A stretch of 64,000 bases of DNA from DATMER01 sp031390755 (GCA_031390755.1 JANMTS010000043.1:1-64000), one strand, 5' to 3'. Positions 43,220 to 52,027 are shown, counted from the stretch's first letter. Translations and numbers: made by a program. The notes: a model not told the origin generated them from the sequence alone.

Positions 43220-44236
43220 GTGGCCGACAGCCAGTCCTCCCTGCTGGATCAGGTGAGATCGGGGGAGAACCGCCAGCTGCAGATCCTCGCGGCGAGCGGG
43301 TTCCTGCCGATCGCGCCCGAAGACCTGATCCCCATGCAGGTGGAGTTCGCCCGCGGCAACGACCTCGAGCTCGCGGGCAAGGCGTCCGAGGCGCTGCGCC
43401 AGGTGGACCCGCGGGTCGCGGCGCCGTTCCTGGAGCGGCAGGCCGGCGAGGACGTGCTCGCCTTCTTCGCCTCCTACACCTCCCACCCCCGGCTGCTCGA
43501 GATCATCCTGCGGCGGCGGGACGTGCCCCGCCGCCTGCTGATCGACCTCGCGCGACGGCTTCCCGCCGACCTGCAGGAGATCCTGGTGCTGCGCCAGGAC
43601 GCCATCGTCGAGGAGCCCGCCATCCTCGCGGCCCTGGAGGAGAACCCGGATCTCTCCAACTACGTGCAGCGGCGCATCACCGAGTACCGGGAGCACCTGC
43701 TGCCCCGGGAGCGCAGCGCGACTCCGCTCGGGTTCCGCGAAGTGGAGGAGATGGACGACGCCACCTTCGCGGTCGTCGTCGCCGCGGTGAAGGCGATCCC
43801 CGCCGAGGGCGAGATCGAGGAGGACACGGGCCTGACCGAAGGCCAGATCCGCATGCTCCCGGTCCCCGCCCGGCTCAAGCTGGCCCGCCGGGCGCCGCGC
43901 AACCTGCGGACGATCCTGCTGCGCGACACCAATCCCCAGGTGGCCTGCGCCGCGCTCCTGTTCAACAATCTGACGGACCAGGAGATCGAGCAGACCGCGG
44001 CGAGCCGTTCGGTTCCCGAGGAAGTTCTCGTGGCGATTTCCAAGAAGCGCGAGTGGATCACCCGCTATCAGGTGATGAAGGCGCTGATCCTCAATCCCAG
44101 GACGCCGCTGGCCATCGCGCTCAAGTACGTGCCCAAGCTGTCGGTCAAAGAGATGCGGGATCTGGCCAAGGACCGCAACGTTCCGGACGCGGTGCGCTCG
44201 ATCGCCCTCAGGTTGTATAGAATCAAGCAGCGATAA
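43220..44236 (+). CDS. Helical-repeat protein of unknown function, paralogue 2
   Basis: 338 residues from GTG 43220, two bases after the RodZ-like stop. All helical, with units such as ASYTSHPRLLEIILRRRDVP, LPADLQEILVLRQDAIVEEP and LNPRTPLAIALKYVPKLSVK. The C-terminal third is homologous to the protein before the RodZ-like gene. No enzyme motif is visible. Position between RodZ-like, DnaJ-TPR and PP2C genes suggests a shared envelope or signalling complex, which is inference. Confidence 0.72.
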   Translation: MADSQSSLLDQVRSGENRQLQILAASGFLPIAPEDLIPMQVEFARGNDLELAGKASEALRQVDPRVAAPFLERQAGEDVLAFFASYTSHPRLLEIILRRRDVPRRLLIDLARRLPADLQEILVLRQDAIVEEPAILAALEENPDLSNYVQRRITEYREHLLPRERSATPLGFREVEEMDDATFAVVVAAVKAIPAEGEIEEDTGLTEGQIRMLPVPARLKLARRAPRNLRTILLRDTNPQVACAALLFNNLTDQEIEQTAASRSVPEEVLVAISKKREWITRYQVMKALILNPRTPLAIALKYVPKLSVKEMRDLAKDRNVPDAVRSIALRLYRIKQR

Positions 44237-44247
44237 GGGATACCGTG

Positions 44248-44883
44248 ATGCAGAAGGACTTCTACGCCGTCCTCGGGTTGCAGCGCAATGCGAGCGAGGA
44301 TCAGATCAGGCAGCGCTTCCGGGAGCTCGCCCGGGTGCGCCATCCTGACCGTTTCCAGGGGGCGGAGAAGCAGGCTGCGGAAACGGTTTTCCAGGATCTG
44401 ACACAGGCGTTCAACGTCCTTTCCGATCCGGAGCGGCGGCGGCAGCACGACAGCGAGCTGGCCCGGCCGAGCAACGAATCCGATCCGCGGCAGATCGCCC
44501 GTGCGTACCTGCAGCGGGGGATCAAGTCCTACAAGGAAAAGAACTTTCTCGATGCGGCCGACAATTTCGACCGGGCCACCAAGGCGGACCCCACCAGTGC
44601 GCAGACCTGGCACCACCTGGCTCTCACCTGTGCCCAGCAGGAAAACTGGCTGCCCCGGGCCGTGCTGGCGATCGAGCGGGCCTGTGAGCTGGAACCGATG
44701 AATCCGGGCTACCGCAAGCACGCTGGCCGGATCTGCGCCATGGCCGGGCAGGTCGACCGGGCGGTGCTCCACTACCGCAAGGCGATGGAGTGGGGCGAGG
44801 ACGATCCCACGGTTCGCCGCGCCCTGGAGGAGCTCGAAAGGCCCTCTCCCGTCAAGCGCGGACTGTTTGGAAAGGCTGGCTGA
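44248..44883 (+). CDS. DnaJ-domain protein with TPR tail
   Basis: 211 residues. The J domain (~3-68) has DFYAVLGLQRNASEDQIRQR and the HPD tripeptide in VRHPDRF, so it can stimulate an Hsp70. Residues ~85-195 are TPR units (AYLQRGIKSYKEKNFLDAAD and ALTCAQQENWLPRAVLAIER). No zinc-finger or client-binding domain of canonical DnaJ. ATG 44248 follows AAGGGA. The stop overlaps the phosphatase start. Confidence 0.86.
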   Translation: MQKDFYAVLGLQRNASEDQIRQRFRELARVRHPDRFQGAEKQAAETVFQDLTQAFNVLSDPERRRQHDSELARPSNESDPRQIARAYLQRGIKSYKEKNFLDAADNFDRATKADPTSAQTWHHLALTCAQQENWLPRAVLAIERACELEPMNPGYRKHAGRICAMAGQVDRAVLHYRKAMEWGEDDPTVRRALEELERPSPVKRGLFGKAG

Positions 44884-45683
44884 TGCTGCGCGTCAAGGCC
44901 TGCGGGCTCTCCGATGTCGGGCTCACCCGAATCCACAACGAGGACTACTTCGAGATCGATCCGCTGCACAAGCTCTACGTGGTGGCGGACGGCATGGGCG
45001 GCCACAGTCACGGCGAGGTCGCGGCCCAGATCGCCGTCCACTCGATCCGCGAGTTCATCGAGCGGACGGCCGAGAAGGACACGACCTGGCCGTTCGGCAT
45101 GGACAGCCGGCTCGAACGCCACACGAACCTGCTGCGCATGGCCGTCCGCATCGCCCACGACCACGTGCTGCGCGCGATCAGCAAGGACGGCTCGCTCTAC
45201 GGCATGGGCACGACCGTCGTCGGCTTCCTGCTGGCGGGCGGCACCGCCGCCGTCGCCCACGTCGGCGACAGCCGGGCCTACCGCCTGCGCAACGGCCGTC
45301 TCGACCAACTCACCCAGGACCACACCTGGGTCAACGAGCAGGTCGTGGCCGGCTTCCTGTCCAAGGAGCAGGCGCGCTCCCATCCGCTCAAGAACGTGGT
45401 CACCCGCGCCCTGGGCGGCGAGAGCGACGTGATGGTGGACGTGCGCGAGCTGGAGGTGCGGTCCGGCGATCTCTATCTCCTCTGCTCGGACGGTCTCACC
45501 GGCATGCTCTCGGACACCGACATCCGTGAGCGCCTCGCCTCCGGCCGCGATCTGCCCGAGATCTGCCGCGGGCTGGTCAACGACTCCAACGCCCGCGGCG
45601 GCATCGACAACGTGACGGTCATCCTCCTGCGCATCGACGAGGAGGAGAAGACCGACATCGACACGATCCCGGCCGTCGTGTAG
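44883..45683 (+). CDS. PP2C-family serine/threonine phosphatase
   Basis: 266 residues. Metal-binding motifs of bacterial PP2C (Stp type) are present: RIHNEDYF, YVVADGMGGHSHGE, AVAHVGDSRAYRLR, LLCSDGLTGML and GGIDNVTVIL. It should remove phosphate from Ser/Thr targets of Hanks-type kinases; no kinase gene is in the window. ATG 44883 overlaps the DnaJ-TPR stop (TGATG), so the two are coupled. Confidence 0.92.
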   Translation: MLRVKACGLSDVGLTRIHNEDYFEIDPLHKLYVVADGMGGHSHGEVAAQIAVHSIREFIERTAEKDTTWPFGMDSRLERHTNLLRMAVRIAHDHVLRAISKDGSLYGMGTTVVGFLLAGGTAAVAHVGDSRAYRLRNGRLDQLTQDHTWVNEQVVAGFLSKEQARSHPLKNVVTRALGGESDVMVDVRELEVRSGDLYLLCSDGLTGMLSDTDIRERLASGRDLPEICRGLVNDSNARGGIDNVTVILLRIDEEEKTDIDTIPAVV

Positions 45684-45697
45684 TCCGGCCTCCCGCC

Positions 45698-46768
45698 GTG
45701 CGAGTTGCCGTGGCAGGAGGTGGACCTGCGGGCGCCTCCGCCGCCCTGGCGCTGGCCCGGGCCGGTGTTTCCGTCGATCTCTTCGTTCCCGAGCGCCCCG
45801 GCGAGAAGCCCTGCGGCGGCGCCGTTCCCGAGCACGTCCTGCCGCGCCTCGCCGGCTTCGATCCCTCCGGTCTGCCCGCGGTCGTGAGCCCCGAGGCCGT
45901 CCTGGAGAATGCTGGCGGCGGATCGCTGGAGATCGACCTGCGGGGCATCCGCATCTTCCGGCGAGCCGATCTGGATCGCGCCCTGGTGGAAGCGGCGGTG
46001 GCGGCCGGGGCCGTGCTGATTCCGCGCCGGACCGAGGACGGGAGCCTGGGCTCATACGACTGGGTCGTGGGCGCGGACGGCGCCCGCGGACGCACGCGCC
46101 GAAGTATTGGGATCGGTGGGCTCAGCCCGCAGGGGGAGAGCCTCGGAATCGGCGGCTCGCTGCGCGGCCTGGCCTGGGACCGCCTGGTGCTGGCCTTCCC
46201 CGACGTGGCCGACGCCTATCTCTGGATTTTTCCACGGCCCGGCGGCGCCTCGGTGGGTATCGCCTACACTGCGGGCCGGCTCTCGGACGGCGCCGCCCGC
46301 TCCTGCCTGGAGACGTTCCTCGACCGCCACCTGCCGGCCGGCTGGCGCGACCTTCCGGGGCCGCGCTACCGCTATCCGATCCCGGTCTTCGGTCCGTGGA
46401 CCCTGGACGCCGTACGCCGCGGGGTGGAGAAGCGGGTGATGCTGGTTGGGGATGCCGCGGCCCTGGCCGATCCGCTGACGAGGGAGGGGATCCGCTACGG
46501 CATGCTCTCGGGGCTCTGGGCGGCCGAATGCCTGATCGAGGGGATTCCGGAGACCTACCCGGATCGATTGGAGTTGGAGCTGAAAAACGAGATGGAGCGG
46601 GCCGCGCAGGCCCGCGCCATCTTCTTCGACGATCCGATCGGCCAGTGGATGGTGCCGGTCGCCCGCAGGCACCCGGGCATCCGGCGCGTCCTCTCGGACC
46701 TCCTGGCCTGCCGGCAACCCTACACCGGGCTGCGGCGGCGCCTGCTGCGCGCCGCCGCGGGCCTCTAG
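45698..46768 (+). CDS. FAD-dependent oxidoreductase, geranylgeranyl-reductase-like
   Basis: 356 residues from GTG 45698. The N-terminal FAD site reads VAGGGPAGASAALALARAG, followed by PCGGAVPEH; WVVGADGARGRTRRSIG is the second FAD contact and LVGDAAALADPLTREGIRYG the third. This is the group of flavoproteins that reduce isoprenoid or lipid double bonds or hydroxylate aromatics; the PCGGAVP wording favours the geranylgeranyl reductase group. Substrate is unknown. Same strand and 14 bases after the phosphatase gene. Confidence 0.8.
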   Translation: MRVAVAGGGPAGASAALALARAGVSVDLFVPERPGEKPCGGAVPEHVLPRLAGFDPSGLPAVVSPEAVLENAGGGSLEIDLRGIRIFRRADLDRALVEAAVAAGAVLIPRRTEDGSLGSYDWVVGADGARGRTRRSIGIGGLSPQGESLGIGGSLRGLAWDRLVLAFPDVADAYLWIFPRPGGASVGIAYTAGRLSDGAARSCLETFLDRHLPAGWRDLPGPRYRYPIPVFGPWTLDAVRRGVEKRVMLVGDAAALADPLTREGIRYGMLSGLWAAECLIEGIPETYPDRLELELKNEMERAAQARAIFFDDPIGQWMVPVARRHPGIRRVLSDLLACRQPYTGLRRRLLRAAAGL

Positions 46769-46791
46769 ATTACCGGTAGATTACCCGTAGA

Positions 46792-47937
46792 TCAGCGGCT
46801 CGCCTGGGTCGACTCGCCGTACGCGTAGCCCTTGCGGGCCCGCACCTTGAACTCCGGATTCGTGGTCGTCACCTTGACATCCTGGAACCCGCTCTTGCCG
46901 GCCGGCTGATCGCTCTGATAGCTCAGCAGGTAGTAGCCGCTGTTCTCCTCGCCGATCTGCCGCAGCGGCGTGGCGAAGCTCGTGAACGTGCCGTAATACT
47001 GGCCGCCGGTCTCGTTCGAGACCTGATTCATGGCGCTGCTCAGCGGGTGGATCGTGCCGGCGGGCACCAGGTCGATGCTGTACACCGCCACGTTGTTGTC
47101 GTTGAGCGCCCGGGCCATGTCCGGGTAGTAGCGCGGGTCGGGCACGTACTGGCCGAAGTTGTTGACCTGCCCGAAGCCGGTGGTGAACATCACCAGGTTC
47201 TTGCGGCCGCGGATGTTGCCGGCCGCCCGCGACAGCTCGCGCATCGCGTCGTAGATCGTTTCGGTCCGGTCGCGGAGCTCGTTGCCCCGGGGCAGGCCGG
47301 CGTAGAGCGACGGCCCCTCGCCCTTCTTGATCCGGGACGGCCAGTTGCCCTCGAGATCCTTGCCCTTCTGGGCGGCGGCCACCGCCTCGGCCAGCGCGCG
47401 GCCGTCGCGGGTGAAGTCCTGCTGGATCTTCAGCTTATGGTCGTAGCTCACCACCGCGACCCAGTCCGCGGGCTGCCTGCCGTTGAGCACCCAATCCCGA
47501 GCCTGGCGGCCGGCGTCGAGCTGCCGGGAGATGAGCTGCGGCGCGTCGATGACCGAGTCCTTCTGGTCGTCGAAGAAGAGGATGAAGTAGCGGTCCTCCG
47601 GGACCCTGTCGATCGCGGCGTCGACCGCCACCGGCTCCTTCGTCGTGCCCGCCGTGCCCACCAGGCGGCGGTTGCTGTAGAACGTGAGGCTGTTGAGGTC
47701 GACGATCTTGCCGTCTTCCTTGACCACGAAGTCCTCGGGCTTGAGCCCGACGATGACGTTGCCCTTGCGGTCCGTGACCAGGACGTCGAGCAGCACCTCG
47801 TTGACGTCCACCTGCTCGCCGAACCCGCCCTGCTGCGGCTGGGTTTCTGCCGTCGCCTGGGGGGCCGTCGCCTGCGCAGTCGCTGCTGGGACGGTCGCCA
47901 GCGCGAGGGCGGCGTATGTGAAGAATTTCCTGAGCAT
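46792..47937 (-). CDS. Secreted VWA-domain protein, acidobacterial type
   Basis: 381 residues. A signal peptide (MLRKFFTYAALALATVPAAT) is followed by EVLLDVLVTDRKGNVIVGLK and EDFVVKEDGKIVDL, the opening of the VWFA-related acidobacterial family (TIGR03436). The VWA core follows with FILFFDDQKDSV at ~residue 118 (instead of classic DxSxS), NLVMFTTGFGQ, and the end block YYLLSYQSDQPAG. Function is unknown; VWA domains bind partners or metal. Large lineage-specific families of these exist in Acidobacteriota. Confidence 0.87.
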   Translation of the reverse strand: MLRKFFTYAALALATVPAATAQATAPQATAETQPQQGGFGEQVDVNEVLLDVLVTDRKGNVIVGLKPEDFVVKEDGKIVDLNSLTFYSNRRLVGTAGTTKEPVAVDAAIDRVPEDRYFILFFDDQKDSVIDAPQLISRQLDAGRQARDWVLNGRQPADWVAVVSYDHKLKIQQDFTRDGRALAEAVAAAQKGKDLEGNWPSRIKKGEGPSLYAGLPRGNELRDRTETIYDAMRELSRAAGNIRGRKNLVMFTTGFGQVNNFGQYVPDPRYYPDMARALNDNNVAVYSIDLVPAGTIHPLSSAMNQVSNETGGQYYGTFTSFATPLRQIGEENSGYYLLSYQSDQPAGKSGFQDVKVTTTNPEFKVRARKGYAYGESTQASR

Positions 47938-48115
47938 TTGGCTCCTCCTTGTTTCTTTCCAGCTTCATGTAAAGCAAGAGGCGGACCAGGGGGCCCACAG
48001 GAAGCAACATCGCCGGGGGAGAGCGGATTTCCCGGGCAGGTCGTCATCCCTGCCGTCATCCGGGGAGGACGCACCGTCCCCGCCCCCCGCCGGTATCGCC
48101 AGTACCGAAAGGAAA

Positions 48116-50515
48116 TCAGGACAGGGGCAGGCGCATCGGAAGGCGAACCCTGGCCGTCGTCCCTTCGCCCTGGCGGCTGACGACCGAGATGGTCCCGCCG
48201 AGCCCTTCCACCAGCTTCTTCGAGATCGACAGCCCCAGGCCGGAGCCGCCCTGGCGCCGGGTCTGGGCCTCCTCGGCCTGGGAGAAGGTCTCGAACAGCC
48301 GGCCCCGGAACTCCTCCGGGATGCCCGGTCCCCGGTCCTTCACCGTGATCTCCATCTCGTTGCCGTCCGGAGCGGCGGCGAGCCGTACCTCTTCGCCGCG
48401 CGGCGAGAACTTGATGGCGTTGGAGAGGAGATTGTAGAGCACCTGGCCGAGCCGTTCGCGGTCGGTGACCAGGGTGATCCCGGCGCTGCACGGCTCGTGG
48501 CAGACCTGCACGCCGCTGGCCGCGGCGAGGCTCTCGACCCCGCTGACGGCTTCGTCGAGCAGGGGCCCGAGGCTCACGCGGCCGAGCTGGAAGTGCAGAT
48601 CCCCGGCCTCCAGCCGCTGCATGTCCAGCAGGTCGTTGACCAGGCTCACGAGCCGGCTGCCGTTGCGCTCGGCGATCTCGAGCAGCTCGTCGATGCGCTG
48701 GGGGCTGGCGGCGAGCCTGGAGCCGCGCACCAGCCCGAGGGCGCCCAGCATCGAGGTGAGCGGGGTGAGCAGCTCGTGGCTGACGGTGGAGAGGAAGTCC
48801 TGCTTCATCCGCTCGACGCGGCGGCGCTCGGTGACGTCGCGGAAGATGCCGATGCTCGCCGTGATCCGGCCGTCCTCGCGCCGGACGCCGACGTTGCCCT
48901 CGACGTAGATCTCGGCGCCGGAGCGGCGGAGGAACACGGTTTCGACGCGCTGCGGCCGTCCGTCCGCGAGGATCAGCCGCAACACGTTCTGGCACTCGGC
49001 GTGATGCCGGGGAGCGATCACGTCCCAGATGCTCAGGCCTTCGAGATCCCCGGGCTGATAGCCCAGCGCATCCAGCCAGGCCCGGTTGACCAGGCGGAAG
49101 CGGCCGTCCGGGCTCACGCTCTGGATGAGGTCGCTGGCGCCCTCGACGAGCTGCTCGTGCTCGCTCTCGTGCGCGGCGAGCGCCTCCCGCACCCGCACCA
49201 CTTCGGAGACATCCTCGCAGAGGGTGACGAGGGCGCGGGGCCGGCCGTCCTCCCCCGGCACGGTGTCCGAGATGAGGCGCACCGGGAAGACCTTGCCGTC
49301 CTTGGTGCGGTTCAGGGTCTCCCGGCTCCAGAAGGTCAGCGGTCTGGCCGGGGGGGGGGCGGCGGCGGCGGCGCCCCCGGAGATATCGAGAACCGCGCCG
49401 TAGACCCGGGACGACCGGCCGAGCAGCTCCTCGGGCTGATAGCCGTGCATCACCGCGTCCGCGGGGTTGACATAGATGATGACCCCGGCGGTATCGGTGA
49501 TCGTCAGCCCCAGGCTCATCCGCTGGATCGCCAGGTCGAGGAGCTGCAGCCGGCGGTGGTAGCGCTCCTTCTGCGCCAGCTCGTGCGCCAGCTCCTGGTT
49601 GATCCGCTCGACCTCCAGCGTCCGGGTCTGGAGCCCGCGTTCCGCCTCCAACAGCTCACCCTGCATGCGCTGCCTCGCCTCCTGGATGGCCGTGAAGTCC
49701 AGCACGATGCCGGCGAGGAGCGTGGACCAGGCGAGCACCGCCAGGGCCTGGGCGATCACCGCCGCGGTGTCGCCGGGCGATGTCGAGGCCAGGGCGGCGA
49801 GCTGGGACGCGGCCTGGGGGGCCAGGCTCAGCAGGGCGACATGGGTGAGCAGGTTGGGCTCCCGGCGGTGAAGCCGGGTGACCGCCGGCACGGCCAGGAT
49901 GAAGAGAAGCAGGACCACGGCGTCACCGGCCGACAGCCACGCGGACGCCTCCAGGGTTCCGACCATGGCCAGCGCGGCGGCGGTCGAGAGGAGCAGGAGA
50001 CCGGCGGCCCGGAGGTTCCTCTCCCCGGTCGTGCCGCCGAGGCGCCGGGACACCCAGGGATCGAGCCAGGCGAGCTGCAGGCCGGCCGCCGGCAGCAGCC
50101 GGGTGACCAGCCAGCTCGCCGTGACGGCGCCCGGCGCCAGGCTGGACTCGGCCATCCAGGCGATCATCGAGTGCCGGGCGGACAGCAGCCCCGCCAGCGG
50201 CAGGATCCCGGCGAGGAGAAGGGCCGTGGCGCCGCCCCGCGTCCGCCACGCCGCCCAGGCGAACGCCGCCACCAGAAAGAGAAGGAGCGCGCCGAGGCAG
50301 GGCAAGGCGAGCTGGAGGTATCCCCGAAGAGCGCGGGGCGGGATCGCGAGCCCGAACGGCTCGGCGGCGAGGCAGTACACGACGGCTCCCGCGGAGACGG
50401 CCAGGACCACGGTCGCGAGACGCGGCGGCACCGCTGACTCAACGTGAGAACCCCAGAACGTCGACGGATTGGCAGGCTTCCAGGCCTGACGCGAGGGGCG
50501 CTCCGGCGAGCTCAT
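48116..50515 (-). CDS. Membrane PAS-PAS sensor histidine kinase
   Basis: 799 residues. About eight hydrophobic segments fill residues ~35-270; a short coiled coil and two PAS domains follow (~325-440 and ~455-565; LGLTITDTAGVIIYVNPADA). HisKA has H580 in SHELLTPLTS; HATPase_c has LYNLLSNAIKFSP, DRGPGIP and GGSGLGLSISKKL. The first PAS carries an Ala/Pro insertion (~378-390) encoded by a G10 tract and GGC repeats. Divergent from the response-regulator gene at 50643, probably its partner. ATG 50515 is the most upstream start; a later one is possible. Confidence 0.9.
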   Translation of the reverse strand: MSSPERPSRQAWKPANPSTFWGSHVESAVPPRLATVVLAVSAGAVVYCLAAEPFGLAIPPRALRGYLQLALPCLGALLLFLVAAFAWAAWRTRGGATALLLAGILPLAGLLSARHSMIAWMAESSLAPGAVTASWLVTRLLPAAGLQLAWLDPWVSRRLGGTTGERNLRAAGLLLLSTAAALAMVGTLEASAWLSAGDAVVLLLFILAVPAVTRLHRREPNLLTHVALLSLAPQAASQLAALASTSPGDTAAVIAQALAVLAWSTLLAGIVLDFTAIQEARQRMQGELLEAERGLQTRTLEVERINQELAHELAQKERYHRRLQLLDLAIQRMSLGLTITDTAGVIIYVNPADAVMHGYQPEELLGRSSRVYGAVLDISGGAAAAAPPPARPLTFWSRETLNRTKDGKVFPVRLISDTVPGEDGRPRALVTLCEDVSEVVRVREALAAHESEHEQLVEGASDLIQSVSPDGRFRLVNRAWLDALGYQPGDLEGLSIWDVIAPRHHAECQNVLRLILADGRPQRVETVFLRRSGAEIYVEGNVGVRREDGRITASIGIFRDVTERRRVERMKQDFLSTVSHELLTPLTSMLGALGLVRGSRLAASPQRIDELLEIAERNGSRLVSLVNDLLDMQRLEAGDLHFQLGRVSLGPLLDEAVSGVESLAAASGVQVCHEPCSAGITLVTDRERLGQVLYNLLSNAIKFSPRGEEVRLAAAPDGNEMEITVKDRGPGIPEEFRGRLFETFSQAEEAQTRRQGGSGLGLSISKKLVEGLGGTISVVSRQGEGTTARVRLPMRLPLS
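49350..49375. repeat. G10 tract plus GGC repeats inside the kinase gene
   Basis: Ten G in a row (49350-49359), then five GGC-like triplets. On the coding strand this gives Ala5-Pro3 within a PAS domain. Slippage at G10 would shift the frame of the kinase. Confidence 0.8.
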
Positions 50516-50549
50516 TTCGCCGACAAAGATAGCCGACGGAGATTGCGTG

Positions 50550-50573
50550 CAACATTACGGGCCCGTAATGTTG
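50550..50573. promoter_or_regulatory. 24-bp perfect palindrome between kinase and regulator genes
   Basis: The half-site CAACATTACGGG is followed directly by its exact reverse complement. It is 34 bases before the kinase start and 69 before the regulator start, in the 127-bp divergent promoter region. A degenerate third half-site (CATGTTG) lies at about 50579-50585. An operator for a dimeric regulator is the simplest reading; it could also be a hairpin in either leader. Confidence 0.75.
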
Positions 50574-50642
50574 GTCGTCATGTTGCTGTGTCAGGCTGCA
50601 CGAAGGGTCGCTTCCCCGAGCCCATACGAGGAGAATCCCCCC

Positions 50643-51620
50643 ATGTCGCGCATCCTTCTGGTAGACGACGATCCGGATATCCTGAGCATCCTCGCCGCCG
50701 CCTTCGAGTGCGGGGGGCACGGGGTCCACCTCACGCCGGATCCCACCGAAGTGGAGGCCCTCGTTCTCGGCCAGGGCTTCGACGCGGTGGTCCTCGACGT
50801 GATGATGCCGGCCCGATCGGGCTGGGAGGTTCTCGAGGAGCTGCGCCGTAACCCGCGGACCGAGCGCCTGCCGGTGCTGATGCTCTCGGCCATCGGCGAC
50901 GCGGCGAACCGGGTGCGCGGCATCCGGATGGGGGCCGACGACTTCGTGTCGAAGCCCTTCAGCGCGGAGGAGGTGGTCGTCCGCGTCGAGGGCCTCGTGG
51001 CGCGCCGGTCGGTCGATCGACCCGGATTGCAGGGCGACCTCTCCGCCTTCCCCCTCAGCGAAGCCGTCCAGACGATGATGAACAGCCAGGCCTCCGGCAT
51101 CCTGAACATCAAGACCCCGGCCTCCGAGGGGAGCCTGTGCTTCTCGGAGGGGCGCTGCCTGGAGGCGCGGTTCGACGGGCTGGAGGGCGGCGAGGCCGTG
51201 CTCTGGCTGCTGCGGCAGAGGCAGGGCGGCTTCCATCTGCACCTCTCCCCCTGGCCGGTCGACCTGTCGAAGCCCGATCCCCTGCCGCTCTCCCGGCTGC
51301 TGCTCGAAGCGGTCTGGATCGAAGACGAGCTGCGGCTGAGAGAGCCTCTCCTGCCCGACGAGACGCAGGGGCTGGCGGCCATGGAGGATGCCGCGGATCT
51401 CGCCTCTCCCGTCGGGCTGCCCGAGCTGCCGCTCGCCTCGATCCTGTCCCTGCTGCACCGTCGGCCGGGGAGCTCGCTCCTCGATCTCCAGGCCGCGCGG
51501 CTGGCATCCCCCGAGCGGGTGCGCCTCGCGGTCGCCTGGCTGGTCGAGGTCGCGGCCGTGTTCGAGAACCGCCGCGAAGCCGGAGCGGTCCTCTCGCCGT
51601 TCGTCGGCGAGACCGCCTAG
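50643..51620 (+). CDS. Response regulator with DUF4388 (PATAN-like) output domain
   Basis: 325 residues. The receiver domain (~1-118) has DDD at 8-10, phospho-acceptor D52 in VVLDVMMPARSG and FVSKPFS. The second part (~120-215) reads GDLSAFPLSEAVQTMMNSQA and GILNIKTPASEGSLCFSEGR, the DUF4388 pattern, then a helical tail. No HTH is visible, so it probably acts by protein contact. ATG 50643 follows GAGGAG at nine bases. Likely partner of the divergent histidine kinase. Confidence 0.87.
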   Translation: MSRILLVDDDPDILSILAAAFECGGHGVHLTPDPTEVEALVLGQGFDAVVLDVMMPARSGWEVLEELRRNPRTERLPVLMLSAIGDAANRVRGIRMGADDFVSKPFSAEEVVVRVEGLVARRSVDRPGLQGDLSAFPLSEAVQTMMNSQASGILNIKTPASEGSLCFSEGRCLEARFDGLEGGEAVLWLLRQRQGGFHLHLSPWPVDLSKPDPLPLSRLLLEAVWIEDELRLREPLLPDETQGLAAMEDAADLASPVGLPELPLASILSLLHRRPGSSLLDLQAARLASPERVRLAVAWLVEVAAVFENRREAGAVLSPFVGETA

Positions 51621-51629
51621 AACACGCCA

Positions 51630-51881
51630 GTTTTCCGTGGGCGCCGTCCCGTTTGCCGCTGCCGCAACCTCGTTTGCCGCTGCCGCAAGCGAGGTTTCCC
51701 GGCCGCAATCCCGTTTGCCGCCCCCGCAGCCGCCCAGTCCTCCGCGGCAACCGTGTTTGCCGGACCCGCAAACCAGGTCTCCGCTGCCGCAAACGAGGAT
51801 TCCCTGCCGCAAACGGGCTTGCCGCCACGGCAAACGAGCTTGCCGCTGCGGCAAACGAGGTTGCGGCGGCGGCAGACGAGG
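51630..51881. repeat. 21-bp tandem array (12 units) before rpsA
   Basis: Twelve units of 21 bp run from 51630 to 51881. The consensus is roughly GTTTGCCGCTGCCGCAAACGA; units near the middle are diverged. Many are palindromic (TTGCCG-CTG-CGGCAA at 51840-51854). Both strands can be read as heptads, but no gene with start and stop fits. It starts 10 bases after the regulator stop and ends 57 before the rpsA promoter, filling most of the 451-bp gap. Confidence 0.88.
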
Positions 51882-51938
51882 CTGGGGCGGAAGAAATCTC
51901 CATCTCCCGCCCGCCCGTTTGGGGTCCCGGAGGTGTGA

Positions 51939-51968
51939 TTGACACGTTGCCCTCCCGCCCCCTATACT
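51939..51968 (+). promoter_or_regulatory. Sigma-70 type promoter of rpsA
   Basis: TTGACA (51939-51944) and TATACT (51963-51968) have an 18-base spacer. Start of transcription near 51975 would leave a leader of ~97 bases. Confidence 0.8.
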
Positions 51969-52008
51969 CGAAGGCCCGAGTTCTCAAATACTTAGTGGGA
52001 GCTCGATG

Positions 52009-52027
52009 CCCCGCGTCCGCGGGGACA
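52009..52027 (+). promoter_or_regulatory. Hairpin in the rpsA leader
   Basis: CCCCGC and GCGGGG flank a short loop in the untranslated leader, about 45 bases before the rpsA start. S1 commonly represses its own translation through leader structure; that this hairpin does so is inference. Confidence 0.4.

Noticed and set aside
46769..46791. Short direct repeat GTAGAT between the flavoprotein and VWA genes
   Set aside because: Too short to call a repeat or attachment site.
51630..51881. Protein-coding gene made of heptads in the rpsA-upstream array
   Set aside because: Open frames on both strands only reflect the 21-bp period; none has a start with a ribosome-binding site and a clean stop.
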